DNA of 64,000 bases from Bacteroidales bacterium UBA5281 (GCA_002410555.1 DHSR01000018.1:43883-107882), one strand, 5' to 3'; counted from the stretch's first letter, positions 7,657 through 16,824 are shown. Program-made: numbers and translations. The notes: a model not told the origin generated them from the sequence alone.

Positions 7657-10600
7657 ATGAAACAATACAAAAAACTAAACAACATCATTGGATGGTTCAG
7701 CTTTGCGGTAGCACTTACGGTTTACACGCTAACCATTGAACCCACAGCGAGTTGGTGGGATTGTGGTGAATACATTGCCACAGCATTTAAGCTTCAGGTA
7801 GGTCACCCGCCGGGAGCGCCCCTTTTTCAAATGATCGGGCGCTTTTTCTCTTTGTTTGCCCTGGGTAACAATGAAAATGTTGCTATGATGGTGAACTTTA
7901 TGTCCGGCTTTGTGAGCGCCTTAACCATTCTGTTTTTGTTCTGGACGATTACCCGGCTTACCCGCCGTTTGCTGGTGGGTACAGGTGAAATGACTACAGG
8001 ACAAATGTATGCAGTTCTTGGTAGCGGACTGGTGGGTGCCCTGGCATATACCTTTAGCGACTCGTTCTGGTTTTCGGCTGTCGAGGGCGAAGTATATGCC
8101 ATGTCATCTTTTTTTACGGCGCTGGTTTTTTGGGCCATACTTAAATGGGAAGCTCAGGCGGAAGAGAAGCATTCTATACGATGGATAGTTTTTATTGCTT
8201 ACCTGGTTGGCTTAAGCATTGGGGTTCACCTGCTTAACCTGCTTGCCATACCTGCCATTGCTTTTGTTTACTATTTTAAAAAATATCAACCCTCACGCAA
8301 AGGTATCTTTCTAACTGCCGTTATTTCGTTTTTCCTGTTGGCATTTATAATGTATATTGTTATACCACAGGTAGTTAATCTGGCAGCCAAGTTTGAACTC
8401 TTGTTTGTAAATAACTTCAGATTACCCTTTAATTCGGGTATCATATTCTATTTTTTATTGATTACCGGACTTTTGGTCGCAGGACTGCTTTACACCCGGC
8501 GCAAACGCAGACTTATACTTAATACAGCCCTGCTTTCGCTTGTTTTTATCCTGATTGGGTATTCATCTTTTCTGATGCTGGTTATCAGGGCAAATGCCAA
8601 CACGCCCATCAACGAAAATAATCCCGACGATGCGATCAGTCTCTTGAGTTATCTTAACCGCGAACAATATGGAAGCTGGCCTATTTTTTATGGACAATAT
8701 TACAATGCCCCGCTAAATCCGGACAACAGGTTCAGTGATGGCTCACCTATATATATCCGGGATACAAAATCGGGTAAATATATTATAACTGATCCCAGAA
8801 AAAATACCATTGCCAATTACGATCCGGCTTTCATGACCATTTTTCCACGCATGTACAGCTCTCAGGACAACCATGTAAGGGCTTACAAAAGCTGGGGCAG
8901 AATTAAGGGAGTTCCGGTGAGCATTATAAACGACAATGGTGAGAGAGAAACCATCATGAAACCTACTTTTGGTGAAAACCTGAGGTTCTTTTTCAACTAC
9001 CAGCTCGGTCATATGTATTTCCGTTATTTTATGTGGAATTTTGCCGGGCGCCAGAACGATATTGAAGGACATGGAGGAATTACCAATGGAAACTGGCTGT
9101 CGGGCATCAACTTTTTGGATGAAGCCCGTTTGGGAAAACAGACTGATTTGCCCCAAAGCATGCAAAGCAAAGCCAGAAATACCTACTTCCTGCTCCCATT
9201 GATTTTGGGCGTCATCGGCATGCTTTTCCATTTTAACCGCAACTATAAAGATGGTATTGTAATCGCATTGCTTTTCTTTATGACCGGCATCGCCATAGTA
9301 TTGTATCTGAATCAAACCCCTTTTCAACCACGCGAAAGGGATTATGCCTACGCCGGGTCATTCTATGCCTTTGCCATATGGATTGGTATTGGGGTATATG
9401 CCTTATGGGAAGGCCTCAATAAAGTGCTTAAAAATAAACAGGCATTGAATGCGGGGCTGGTCACTGTAATTACTCTTGGCCTGGTTCCAGGCATCATGGC
9501 TTCTGAGAACTGGGACGATCATACCCGGGCCAATAGGTACGCCGCCCGTGATTTTGCTGTCAACTATCTGAATTCATGTGATCCCAATGCCATATTGATT
9601 ACCAATGGCGATAATGACACCTTTCCGCTGTGGTATGCTCAGGAGGTTGAAGGCATCCGTACCGATATAAGGGTGGTGAACTATATGCTTTCTTCAGGCG
9701 ATTGGTATGTGCATCAACTGGCCCGTAAAATATACGATTCAGAACCTTTGCGCTTCATCCTTACTCCCGATCAGTACAATAAAGGTGTAAACGAATATAT
9801 TCAGTATTTCCCGCAGCGGTCTGTGAGTGAAAGGGTTGAATTGATTGATGTGATAAAGTTTATTGCTGATGAAACAAGCCGAAGCAAAGCAACTCTGCAA
9901 AGCGGTGAACAGGTGAATTTTTTACCTGCCAAAAAAATAAAACTAAAGGTCGACAGTGCTAAAGCCGTTCAAAGCGGTATTGTACCTGCATACATGGCCG
10001 ACCGGATTGTACCGCAGGTAGAGTGGGATATCAAAACAAATTATTTGATTAAGAATGACCTGATGCTGCTCGATTTTCTTGCCTCAAACAATTGGGAACG
10101 ACCTTTGTACTTTGCCAGTCCGGGTAGTTTGAGTAAAGTATTCGATTTAGATAAGTATTGCCATCAAACCGGTATTGTATATAAGTTTATTCCGGTTGAG
10201 GCTGAAAACTACATGCAGGGTTTGGGTGGTGTTGACGAAGTGGCTACATATGACGTGCTGATGAACAAGGCCAAGTGGGGAAACCTTAATCAGCCAGGCG
10301 TTTATGTGGATCGTGAAAGTGCCCGCACTTCACCCATGCCAAAAAATAGTTATGTCAGGCTGGCTCAGGCTCTTGTTAAAAAAGGTAAATATACTGAAGC
10401 AGTGGCTGTGGCTGACCGGCTCCAACACGAGTTTCCGAACGATAAATTTACTTACGACTTTTATATGCTCCCATTGGCCGATATCTATTACCAGGCTGAA
10501 AGCATTGAGAAAGCCAACAAATTTCTGAAAACCCTGGCAGGGGTCTATATCGAAAACCTGAATTATTACAATGCAGTAAGTCCAAAATTCCGCTCTTATT

Positions 10601-10740
10601 ACGAAGATAATACCATGCAGGCATATGCAGTGCTATCACGAATCTGGGAAGTAGCTACTGAGTATGGGCAACGGGAGTTGCTCGACGAAATAAAGAGCGA
10701 TATGAATATTCCTGAAGAATATAAGGAACTCTTTAAATAA
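7657..10740 (+). CDS. DUF2723 multi-pass membrane protein, TMEM260-like glycosyltransferase candidate
   Basis: 1027 residues. The N-terminus carries the DUF2723 signature (EPTASWWDCGEYIATA, then VGHPPGAPLFQ) and about 10-12 predicted membrane helices reach to roughly residue 610. A soluble C-terminal region of about 420 residues follows, with ITNGDNDTFPLWYAQEVEG near 650 and TPR-like helices at the end. The D-C-G-E/H-P-P-G pattern resembles the acidic first-loop motif of GT-C glycosyltransferases. The eukaryotic relative TMEM260 is an O-mannosyltransferase; by analogy this could glycosylate exported proteins, which is inference. It is a single-gene unit with its own terminator. Confidence 0.8.
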   Translation: MKQYKKLNNIIGWFSFAVALTVYTLTIEPTASWWDCGEYIATAFKLQVGHPPGAPLFQMIGRFFSLFALGNNENVAMMVNFMSGFVSALTILFLFWTITRLTRRLLVGTGEMTTGQMYAVLGSGLVGALAYTFSDSFWFSAVEGEVYAMSSFFTALVFWAILKWEAQAEEKHSIRWIVFIAYLVGLSIGVHLLNLLAIPAIAFVYYFKKYQPSRKGIFLTAVISFFLLAFIMYIVIPQVVNLAAKFELLFVNNFRLPFNSGIIFYFLLITGLLVAGLLYTRRKRRLILNTALLSLVFILIGYSSFLMLVIRANANTPINENNPDDAISLLSYLNREQYGSWPIFYGQYYNAPLNPDNRFSDGSPIYIRDTKSGKYIITDPRKNTIANYDPAFMTIFPRMYSSQDNHVRAYKSWGRIKGVPVSIINDNGERETIMKPTFGENLRFFFNYQLGHMYFRYFMWNFAGRQNDIEGHGGITNGNWLSGINFLDEARLGKQTDLPQSMQSKARNTYFLLPLILGVIGMLFHFNRNYKDGIVIALLFFMTGIAIVLYLNQTPFQPRERDYAYAGSFYAFAIWIGIGVYALWEGLNKVLKNKQALNAGLVTVITLGLVPGIMASENWDDHTRANRYAARDFAVNYLNSCDPNAILITNGDNDTFPLWYAQEVEGIRTDIRVVNYMLSSGDWYVHQLARKIYDSEPLRFILTPDQYNKGVNEYIQYFPQRSVSERVELIDVIKFIADETSRSKATLQSGEQVNFLPAKKIKLKVDSAKAVQSGIVPAYMADRIVPQVEWDIKTNYLIKNDLMLLDFLASNNWERPLYFASPGSLSKVFDLDKYCHQTGIVYKFIPVEAENYMQGLGGVDEVATYDVLMNKAKWGNLNQPGVYVDRESARTSPMPKNSYVRLAQALVKKGKYTEAVAVADRLQHEFPNDKFTYDFYMLPLADIYYQAESIEKANKFLKTLAGVYIENLNYYNAVSPKFRSYYEDNTMQAYAVLSRIWEVATEYGQRELLDEIKSDMNIPEEYKELFK

Positions 10741-10760
10741 AATTTTTCAATAAACATGTG

Positions 10761-10798
10761 GTAACCCCGCCTGCTTTTTAGTGGGCGGGGTTACTTTT
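10761..10798 (+). terminator. Intrinsic terminator after the DUF2723 gene
   Basis: GTAACCCCGCC (10761-10771) pairs perfectly with GGCGGGGTTAC (10784-10794), followed by TTTTT. It lies 20 bases after the stop codon, between convergent genes. Confidence 0.92.
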
Positions 10799-10809
10799 TA
10801 ATTGATTTC

Positions 10810-11442
10810 CTATGCAGCCCTTTTGCCAAAACGGGTGTTTGGCAATCCGATAATCCAACGCAATAGAGTATGAATCATGGCTAATGGCAAAACAAGTATG
10901 CCGCCAATGAGCATGCCAAGTTCATACCCCAGCGAACTCTCTTTAAAAGGTTTTCCTTTTCTTCGGGAGAGAAATGCACTAAAAGGAATCCCAAACATAT
11001 TGCCGGCAATCATCATTTGAACAGCGGATAGAATAATCCTTGCCTTTTGTGGGCCATATTCTTGAATGATGGCTTCATAGGTGTCTTTTTGAGGGTATCC
11101 CCTGGTGTCGGCAAAATGCTGGGCAAACATAATTGCCTTAGCTTCCTCAGGCTTGATGTGTTGATCGCTGCCACCCAAAAAGCTGCTGATCTCTTCGTTG
11201 CTCATTCCCTGGCGTAAAGCCATGGTTGTGTGGGCGTAGGAGCAGGCAGCACAGCCATTTACTTCAGTTACCGCCAATTGTAAACGCTCTATAAAGTGCA
11301 AATCAACGAGCTGGCTCTTTTTATTGTTTCTCAACTTAATGATTGCCCGCGGTAGATATACATAAGCCAGGTAAAGCTCCGAAAAACTAAACTTTCTCTT
11401 GTATTCGGTTCGCATAAGCGATTCAGGGATTTCAAATTTCAT
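10810..11442 (-). CDS. AhpD-like carboxymuconolactone decarboxylase family protein
   Basis: 210 residues. Residues 60-71 read EVNGCAACSYAH, giving the Glu60, Cys64, Cys67 and His71 arrangement of the AhpD active site. Two membrane-prone segments lie near the C-terminus (LGYELGMLIGGILVLPLAMI), which is unusual for a soluble AhpD. In this family the Cys pair reduces peroxides or regenerates AhpC. Its ATG overlaps the stop of the upstream MarR gene by four bases, indicating translational coupling. It is the last gene of a likely four-gene redox cluster (osmC, tlpA, marR, ahpD-like). The substrate is unknown. Confidence 0.82.
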   Translation of the reverse strand: MKFEIPESLMRTEYKRKFSFSELYLAYVYLPRAIIKLRNNKKSQLVDLHFIERLQLAVTEVNGCAACSYAHTTMALRQGMSNEEISSFLGGSDQHIKPEEAKAIMFAQHFADTRGYPQKDTYEAIIQEYGPQKARIILSAVQMMIAGNMFGIPFSAFLSRRKGKPFKESSLGYELGMLIGGILVLPLAMIHTLLRWIIGLPNTRFGKRAA

Positions 11443-11912
11443 TTTTTTAATTTTTCATTGTATCGACTGATACAGATCGTAGAAATTTTATTAAATGCCT
11501 TTAAGCCTAAGACCAACTCGCCAATTTCTTTTTCTGTGAAATCAGAGAGGAGTTCATCTACGATGATATCAATATTTTGATTGACTTTTGCCACCCATTG
11601 CGCTCCTTCCGGAGTTAGGGAAAGAAATATTTTTCTTCGGTCATAATTGTCATTCTCGCGGGTTACGAGTCCCATTTTGATTAGCTTATCAGCCGTTGCG
11701 GTCATTTGTGGCTTTGTAATGCCAACAATATCCACAATTTCGGTGATGTACATACGTCCATTTTCATCCAAAAGCCGAATAACGATCAGGTGATTCTTTG
11801 AAAACCCATCAGGAAAATCAGTGATTATCCCATTTATTATGGTAAGACTCATGGTCCGACATAATTTTGTGGGAATATCAATAAACATTCTTTTTATTTC
11901 TGTGTGATCCAT
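11439..11912 (-). CDS. MarR family transcriptional regulator
   Basis: 157 residues with a winged helix-turn-helix: recognition region ITEIVDIVGITKPQMTATADKLIKMGLVTRE, followed by a wing with DRRKIFLSLTPEGAQWV, which is the MarR DRR(K/s)...LT..G motif. Dimerisation helices flank it. Its neighbours are thiol-peroxide genes, so a role as an oxidant-sensing repressor of the OhrR type is likely. No OhrR-like N-terminal reactive cysteine stands out except Cys18 (KLCRTMSL), which is a candidate sensor. It overlaps the downstream AhpD-like gene by four bases and lies 62 bases after tlpA. Confidence 0.88.
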   Translation of the reverse strand: MDHTEIKRMFIDIPTKLCRTMSLTIINGIITDFPDGFSKNHLIVIRLLDENGRMYITEIVDIVGITKPQMTATADKLIKMGLVTRENDNYDRRKIFLSLTPEGAQWVAKVNQNIDIIVDELLSDFTEKEIGELVLGLKAFNKISTICISRYNEKLKK

Positions 11913-11974
11913 AGTTGAGAAGAAAAATGTTTTTGGTTCATTTTTGTTAATGAAAAATCATGCATTTTATCATT

Positions 11975-12510
11975 TTATTTCATCTTACCAGATTCCAATG
12001 ATTTTTTTAATGTTTCCTCAAGTTCATCACCAAAAAGGTTTTTTCCAGTGATGATCCCGTTTCCATCAATCAGATAGTTGATTGGAATAAAAGTAGCCAT
12101 GTATGCTTTCTTATGTTTGCCCGATATTAATCCGGTCAGGTCGCTCACATGATAGGGCCATTTAAGTCCGTCCCGCTCAACAGCTCTAATCCAATTTTCT
12201 TTGTTTCTATCGAGCGAGACGCTAAAAACAGTGAAGCCGTTTCCGTTTGTAAATGTCGCATCTTTGTATTTATCGTATAAAGGAACAAGAAGTTGGTGTT
12301 TTTTTCTACACGGCCCACAATAAGACGCCCAGAAATCAATCAGAACAATTTTACCTTTTAGTGCGTCAAGTTCAAAGAATTTTCCATCCATTCCTTCTTC
12401 AAGAATATTGGGCGCTATATCTCCAATATTAAGACCGGTTTTTTTTTGCTATAGGCCACTATGTTAATGCTCAAAAACAGGAGTGCAATGTGAAAACCTT
12501 TTAATTTCAT
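11975..12510 (-). pseudogene. TlpA-like thioredoxin-fold protein, frameshifted at an A9 run
   Basis: The intact downstream part (11975-12391 from the first in-frame ATG) has the thioredoxin motif WASYCGPCRK and a TlpA/ResA-type fold. Upstream, codons in the same frame still read GLNIGDIAPNILEEG, the usual family start, but have no start codon. An ATG at 12510 begins a normal signal sequence (MKLKGFHIALLFLSINIVAY) in another frame. The frames join at nine consecutive A (12439-12447 on the minus strand); ten would restore one ORF of about 178 residues. This could be a homopolymer sequencing error, a real inactivation, or slippage at the A-run. The predicted product is a periplasmic thiol-disulfide oxidoreductase lying 13 bases after osmC. 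Confidence 0.75.
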
Positions 12511-12523
12511 GATTTTTATTGGT

Positions 12524-12967
12524 TTAAATTGTAATATCCTTGCCATTAAATATTACCCTGACATTGAATTTTGCTACATCGCGAAGCATATAGGTAAGTC
12601 CGCAGTATTTTTCTTCACTCATTTGTATTACTTTTATGATTTTATCATCACTTATATCACCATCAATTGTGTAAGTAATACTGATGGTTTCGAAAAACAT
12701 TGGATGATCATTTGTGAGTTGGCCCGAAGCCTCTATTGTAAATTTTGTAGGCAATCCGGCCCTCATTTTTTCCAATAAGTAAATCACTACTCCTGCTGTA
12801 CAAGAAGCAAGGCCTTGTAAAAAAAGTTGTTTTGACGTGGTTCCTTGTGTGGGTTTATCTTCTTCGGAAGGTGCTTCAATAATCACCTGTGTGTCAGTAA
12901 TGTCGTTAGTAGCAATAAACTGCAATTTTTCCGTCCAGTTAATGGATATGTTCACTGATTTTCCCAT
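12524..12967 (-). CDS. OsmC/Ohr family peroxide-reducing protein
   Basis: 147 residues with the two conserved peroxidatic/resolving cysteines: Cys56 in LASCTAG and Cys122 in EKYCGL. The OsmC fold elements (NDITDTQVIIEAP, then FLQGLASC) are in place. OsmC/Ohr proteins reduce organic hydroperoxides with thiol or lipoyl partners in the cytoplasm. It is the first gene of the minus-strand cluster with a TlpA-like oxidoreductase, a MarR regulator and an AhpD-like protein, which supports a role in organic peroxide defence. No TAnnTTTG box is seen in the first bases upstream. Confidence 0.9.
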   Translation of the reverse strand: MGKSVNISINWTEKLQFIATNDITDTQVIIEAPSEEDKPTQGTTSKQLFLQGLASCTAGVVIYLLEKMRAGLPTKFTIEASGQLTNDHPMFFETISITYTIDGDISDDKIIKVIQMSEEKYCGLTYMLRDVAKFNVRVIFNGKDITI

Positions 12968-13252
12968 TTTAAGTTTTTTTTATCTGACTATGAATGTTCA
13001 TTGAATGAATAGTTAATTAAGTTAACAAATATACATAAAAATTTCTAATGCCAGAAACATTGGATGCAAAACTTTTCAAACCATTTTGAGCCGGTATTTT
13101 TATAAGGATGATAATGCTAATTGTATATTGGATTACAGGACTGTTCTGAATCTGAACTCCGATTGTTGTAGGAGCTTAAAAATCAACAACTATAAGAACT
13201 TTCACCAGACTTGTTACTTTAAAAAAATAGTTGAAACCAGTCTGAAAAGGTA
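12968..13252. other. Non-coding stretch upstream of the osmC cluster
   Basis: AT-rich and without a credible ORF. It should contain the promoter and MarR operator of the osmC cluster. The palindromic patch TTAATTAAGTTAAC (13013-13026) about 45 bases before osmC is a candidate operator, but this is weak. Confidence 0.35.
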
Positions 13253-13501
13253 TAAATAGGGCCTGCTGAAAAACTCACAACCTTTTTATATTACGGTGCT
13301 CTGCACTTACCCAAATCACTAAACATATATTTTCAACAAATATTTCGCCATCTGTGGCTCTTTTTCAGGTGCAGAGCACCGTAATATAAAAGCATGGAAT
13401 GTGGACTTATGCCGGGAAAAGCCTTGCATTAAACATAAAATATAGTATTACACAAAAGGGGTATCTAATGACATATAAAGTTTTTCAGCAGGCTCTAAAT
13501 A
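13253..13501. mobile_element. MITE-like element with terminal inverted repeats and 6-bp target duplication
   Basis: The ends are GGGCCTGCTGAAAAACT (13259-13275) and AGTTTTTCAGCAGGCTC (13479-13495), 17-bp inverted repeats with one mismatch. The direct repeat TAAATA flanks both sides (13253-13258 and 13496-13501) as expected of a transposition target duplication. There is no transposase inside, so it would be non-autonomous. A perfect 23-bp inner inverted repeat (13284-13306 with 13369-13391) makes it a nested palindrome. The parent element is not in this window. Confidence 0.75.
13284..13391. repeat. Inner 23-bp perfect inverted repeat of the MITE-like element
   Basis: The arm TTTTATATTACGGTGCTCTG (+CAC) at 13284-13306 is matched exactly by its reverse complement at 13369-13391, separated by 62 bases. 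The core GGTGCTCTGCACC-like segment is itself near-palindromic. If transcribed, it would form a long hairpin. Confidence 0.9.
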
Positions 13502-13741
13502 ATAAAATGCCATTGAAACATGAAGTTTCCAGGTTGCACGAGAATCTGTATATCGGTGATTAAAACCTGATGAGGCTTTGTGCCTTCCTGCCTGCTTAAG
13601 CACCTGGGCAAACGCACGCGGCAGGACTTTGTGCCTTAGTGGCAAATAAGGAGTTTTTTATACTAAGCTCATAGTTTCATAGCTTACAATCGTAAACCTG
13701 ATAGAGGCATGTTTGTTATTTTACTGTGTTCTTTAATCAAC
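13502..13741. other. Non-coding stretch before cardiolipin synthase end
   Basis: No gene is seen. It contains word-like low-complexity sequence (gctttgtgccttcctgcctg, tttgtgccttagtggc, catagtttcatagc). This is similar in style to 16950-17080 and looks like decayed repeat DNA. Confidence 0.4.
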
Positions 13742-15181
13742 CTACATCAATGATGAAAAAAGATGTAAAACCCGCTCGAAGAATTTTAAATAAAAGGGGC
13801 GCTCCTGCCATTCGCTGCTAATAATCTGTTTTGAGTAGGTAAGGTCTTTATTGAAGTTCTCTCTGAGGTCATGTGCAATGTCACGATTATAAATGATGGC
13901 ATTGATCTCAAAGTTCAGGTCAAAGCTCCTGTTATCCAGGTTGGCAGTGCCAATAATGGAAACTGTTTGATCACAAACCATGGTTTTGGCATGTACGAAG
14001 CCTTTGGAATAGGTGTAAATCTCCACGCCTGCATCCAGCAGACCCTGGAAATAGGAACGTGTGGTGGTATTTACAATAAAGGAATCTGAAACACCCGGCA
14101 ACAGAATTTTAACTTTAACGCCACTCAGGGTGGCTATATTGATTGCTTCGAGAAATGATTTGTCAGGAATAAAATAGGGCGTAGTAATGCAAACTTCTTC
14201 TCTTGCCATCAGTATGGCCTGAATCAGTGTATATTTAATTTTTGGGTATTTTGAATCCGGTCCACTTGAGACGATCTGAACCAGATGGTTTCCATAATGG
14301 TTTGTTTTTACTTTAAAAGGAAAATAGTCGTCGGAAAAACTTATTTTCTGGTTAGCACAAAAGTTCCAGTCAGCCAGGAAGATGAATTGAAGGTTGACCA
14401 CTGAAGCCCCTGTGATTTTTAAATGGGTGTCTCTCCAGAATAAAGGATTTGTTGGCTGGTTGATATATTTGTCGGAAACATTGATTCCACCAATATAACC
14501 GATAATTCCATCGATGACAATAATTTTACGATGATTCCTGTAATTTAACCGGTTAGCCAGAAAAATAAGATGGATTTTATAAAATGGATAAACTTCTACC
14601 CCAGCTTTTCTGAGTTGCTTAACTATGTTCTTCCGGATGCCTCTGCAACCATAATCATCATATATAAAGCGCACCTGCACACCTTTCCTGGCTTTTTCCA
14701 TTAATATGTGTGCCAGTTGATTCCCGACTGCATCATTTTCATAAATATAATATTCAATATGAATGTGATGTTCTGCCTGTTTTAAGGCTTCAAAAACATC
14801 GGGAAATTTCTGTTCCCCGTTAATCAGAAGCTTTGCCCTGTTGTTACTGGAAGTGAGGTTGGTGTTTCTGGAGAAGCTGGCCATTTGATAAAAATTTCCA
14901 ATTTTATCTCTGTTATGCAGCAGGGTTTCATAGGATTGGTCAGCAATTCTTTGTTCCAGTTTTGGAAATTCGAGTTCGTCAATAAGAAGTTTTTTGCGAT
15001 ATAGTTCCCTTTTTCTGTAATTTAAGCCTACACTAAGGTATAAAAGGATACCGCCTACCGGGAATGAAATGACCAGAAGCATATAACCCAGTGCTTTACT
15101 TGGCGTTTCGGTATAAAATAATATGGCAGTGCATACTACAACGACAATGGCAAAATAAATGAATATTACATAGGTTCCCAT
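13742..15181 (-). CDS. cls: Cardiolipin synthase (phospholipase D family)
   Basis: Condenses two phosphatidylglycerol molecules, or a related pair, into cardiolipin at the inner membrane. 479 residues, the normal length. Two N-terminal membrane helices (about 1-55) are followed by two HKD phospholipase D motifs: NHRKIIVIDG near residue 212 and VHAKTMVCDQ near 394, with the GTANLDNRS tail of the second. The start at 15181 directly precedes the first membrane helix, and a -7 box lies 26 bases upstream. It appears to be a single-gene unit. Confidence 0.93.
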   Translation of the reverse strand: MGTYVIFIYFAIVVVVCTAILFYTETPSKALGYMLLVISFPVGGILLYLSVGLNYRKRELYRKKLLIDELEFPKLEQRIADQSYETLLHNRDKIGNFYQMASFSRNTNLTSSNNRAKLLINGEQKFPDVFEALKQAEHHIHIEYYIYENDAVGNQLAHILMEKARKGVQVRFIYDDYGCRGIRKNIVKQLRKAGVEVYPFYKIHLIFLANRLNYRNHRKIIVIDGIIGYIGGINVSDKYINQPTNPLFWRDTHLKITGASVVNLQFIFLADWNFCANQKISFSDDYFPFKVKTNHYGNHLVQIVSSGPDSKYPKIKYTLIQAILMAREEVCITTPYFIPDKSFLEAINIATLSGVKVKILLPGVSDSFIVNTTTRSYFQGLLDAGVEIYTYSKGFVHAKTMVCDQTVSIIGTANLDNRSFDLNFEINAIIYNRDIAHDLRENFNKDLTYSKQIISSEWQERPFYLKFFERVLHLFSSLM

Positions 15182-15206
15182 CTTGTCGTTTTAGTGCTTA
15201 TCCAAT

Positions 15207-15214
15207 CAAAAATA
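15207..15214 (-). promoter_or_regulatory. Promoter -7 box of cardiolipin synthase, proximal
   Basis: TATTTTTG on the minus strand, a perfect TAnnTTTG match 26 bases before the ATG. A TTTG tetramer about 23 bases further upstream could act as the -33 element. Confidence 0.5.
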
Positions 15215-15237
15215 GCCTGAATAAAGTTGCCTGGCTT

Positions 15238-15245
15238 CAAAGTTA
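15238..15245 (-). promoter_or_regulatory. Second possible -7 box of cardiolipin synthase
   Basis: TAACTTTG on the minus strand, also a perfect match, 57 bases before the ATG. It may be an alternative promoter, or its TTTG may serve as the -33 element for the proximal box. Confidence 0.35.
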
Positions 15246-15307
15246 AGAAATATATTCCTGGTATGTAAATAGTTGAAGTCAATTCGCGGGTATAATGCCG
15301 GAAGTAT

Positions 15308-16801
15308 CTAATCTGCAATGGTTGGAAAACGGGAGGGTGTTCTTAGCAGAATAATTAACGTAATCAATCCCGTAATCGTCATGCTCAGATATACATAATG
15401 GGTAGCACTAAAGAATGCTTCTTTCAAATATATGCTCACTTCTGTTGTTGCGTTATGGGATTGTAGTACTTCTATTACTTTATTTACGCCAGGCAGTTGA
15501 GATTGAAGCAGGGCAGGAGCCTGTTCAAGCCTGCTGGTCAGTATGGCATTAAATACTGCCGCAAATAAAGCTGCGCCGATGCTTTGGCCGAAATATCTGG
15601 AAAACATATTTGTACCTGTAACCAATCCACGTTGTCCCCAAACTACAGTAGATTGAACCCCCACCATCATCGAGGTTGAGATGAGTCCAAAGCCTGCTCC
15701 AAGCATCAGTTGAGTGGTCAACAATGCCCATACAGGCCCGGGAAATCGGATAAACATGAAAGCAGTGGAGCCAATAATAACGATACTAATCCCCCAAAGG
15801 GCGGTATTTCTGAACCCAATGCGAAGGTAAAATTTTCCTGATAAAGAAGACGAGAGTGGCCAGGTGATGCTCATGCTGGCCAATATAAAACCGGCAGCTA
15901 TGGCGCCCACGCCTGTAACCGATTGTGCAAATACCGGCAGGTACATATTTGGTCCCATCATTATTATCCCCATGCCAATGGTGGCCAGATTGGCACCGAG
16001 CAATACACGTTTACCCCAAACCCAGCGTGGTAAAATGGGTTCTTTTGATCTGCTTTCGATGCGCAGGGTTAGTTTAAACATCAGTACACTCAGAACGATC
16101 AATCCTAAGGTAGGTAACGAAAACCAGGGCCAGGATTGTCCACTCTGCAATAAAGTAAACATAATTATTGTGCCTGTGGCCATCATGGCTGCAGCACCAC
16201 GCCAGTCTACTTTGGTTGTTTTCTCAGGTTTATTTTCATGCAGGAAAAGCATGATGAGTAGGATGGAAGCAATTCCAATGGGGATATTGATAAAGAATAT
16301 CCATCGCCAGGAGGCATATTGAGCCAACGCACCTCCCAATGCCGGTCCTAATATGGCGGAAATGCCCCAGATGCTGGATAGCCAGCCCTGAACTCTGGCC
16401 CGCTCCTGAATGGTATAAATGTCACCGGCAATGGTATTTACAGTACCCATTATGGCACCGGCACCAATCGCCTGCAATCCCCTGGCGAAAATTAATGAAT
16501 GCATATTCCAGGCACCACCACAGGCAACAGAACCTGCCAGAAAAACGACAATACCGAATATTAAGATGGGCCGGCGGCCATAGAGGTCAGCCAATTTACC
16601 ATACACGGGAATGGTAATTGTTTGAATTAACAGATAAATGGAGAATAACCAGCTAAACAGGGAAAACCCGCCAAGATCGCCAACAATCTGAGGTATGGCT
16701 GTGGCCACGATGGTATTGTCCATGGCCGCCAGCATCATCGACATCATGAGTGCCACCAATATCCAGTTTCTGCGCAATGCCTTTGGAGGATTGGCTTTCA
16801 T
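15308..16801 (-). CDS. MFS transporter, DHA2 (EmrB/QacA) drug-efflux family
   Basis: 497 residues with a 14-helix pattern. The DHA2 signature in helix 1 reads AAMDNTIVATAIPQIVGDLG, and motif A in loop 2-3 reads GKLADLYGRRPILI. Family members export hydrophobic or cationic drugs by proton antiport. The frame can extend to a TTG at 16816, but a TAnnTTTG box at 16825-16832 predicts transcription starting near 16818, so the ATG at 16801 is the likely start. There is no adjacent regulator or membrane-fusion protein. The substrate cannot be inferred. Confidence 0.9.
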   Translation of the reverse strand: MKANPPKALRRNWILVALMMSMMLAAMDNTIVATAIPQIVGDLGGFSLFSWLFSIYLLIQTITIPVYGKLADLYGRRPILIFGIVVFLAGSVACGGAWNMHSLIFARGLQAIGAGAIMGTVNTIAGDIYTIQERARVQGWLSSIWGISAILGPALGGALAQYASWRWIFFINIPIGIASILLIMLFLHENKPEKTTKVDWRGAAAMMATGTIIMFTLLQSGQSWPWFSLPTLGLIVLSVLMFKLTLRIESRSKEPILPRWVWGKRVLLGANLATIGMGIIMMGPNMYLPVFAQSVTGVGAIAAGFILASMSITWPLSSSLSGKFYLRIGFRNTALWGISIVIIGSTAFMFIRFPGPVWALLTTQLMLGAGFGLISTSMMVGVQSTVVWGQRGLVTGTNMFSRYFGQSIGAALFAAVFNAILTSRLEQAPALLQSQLPGVNKVIEVLQSHNATTEVSIYLKEAFFSATHYVYLSMTITGLITLIILLRTPSRFPTIAD

Positions 16802-16824
16802 AAATTCTAAATTCAATTTGGATG

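Noticed and set aside
8743..9327. 194-codon minus-strand ORF
   Set aside because: Antisense to the DUF2723 gene, with no motif and no promoter.
12968..13741. Intact insertion sequence
   Set aside because: No transposase frame lies between the terminal repeats; only a short non-autonomous element is supported.
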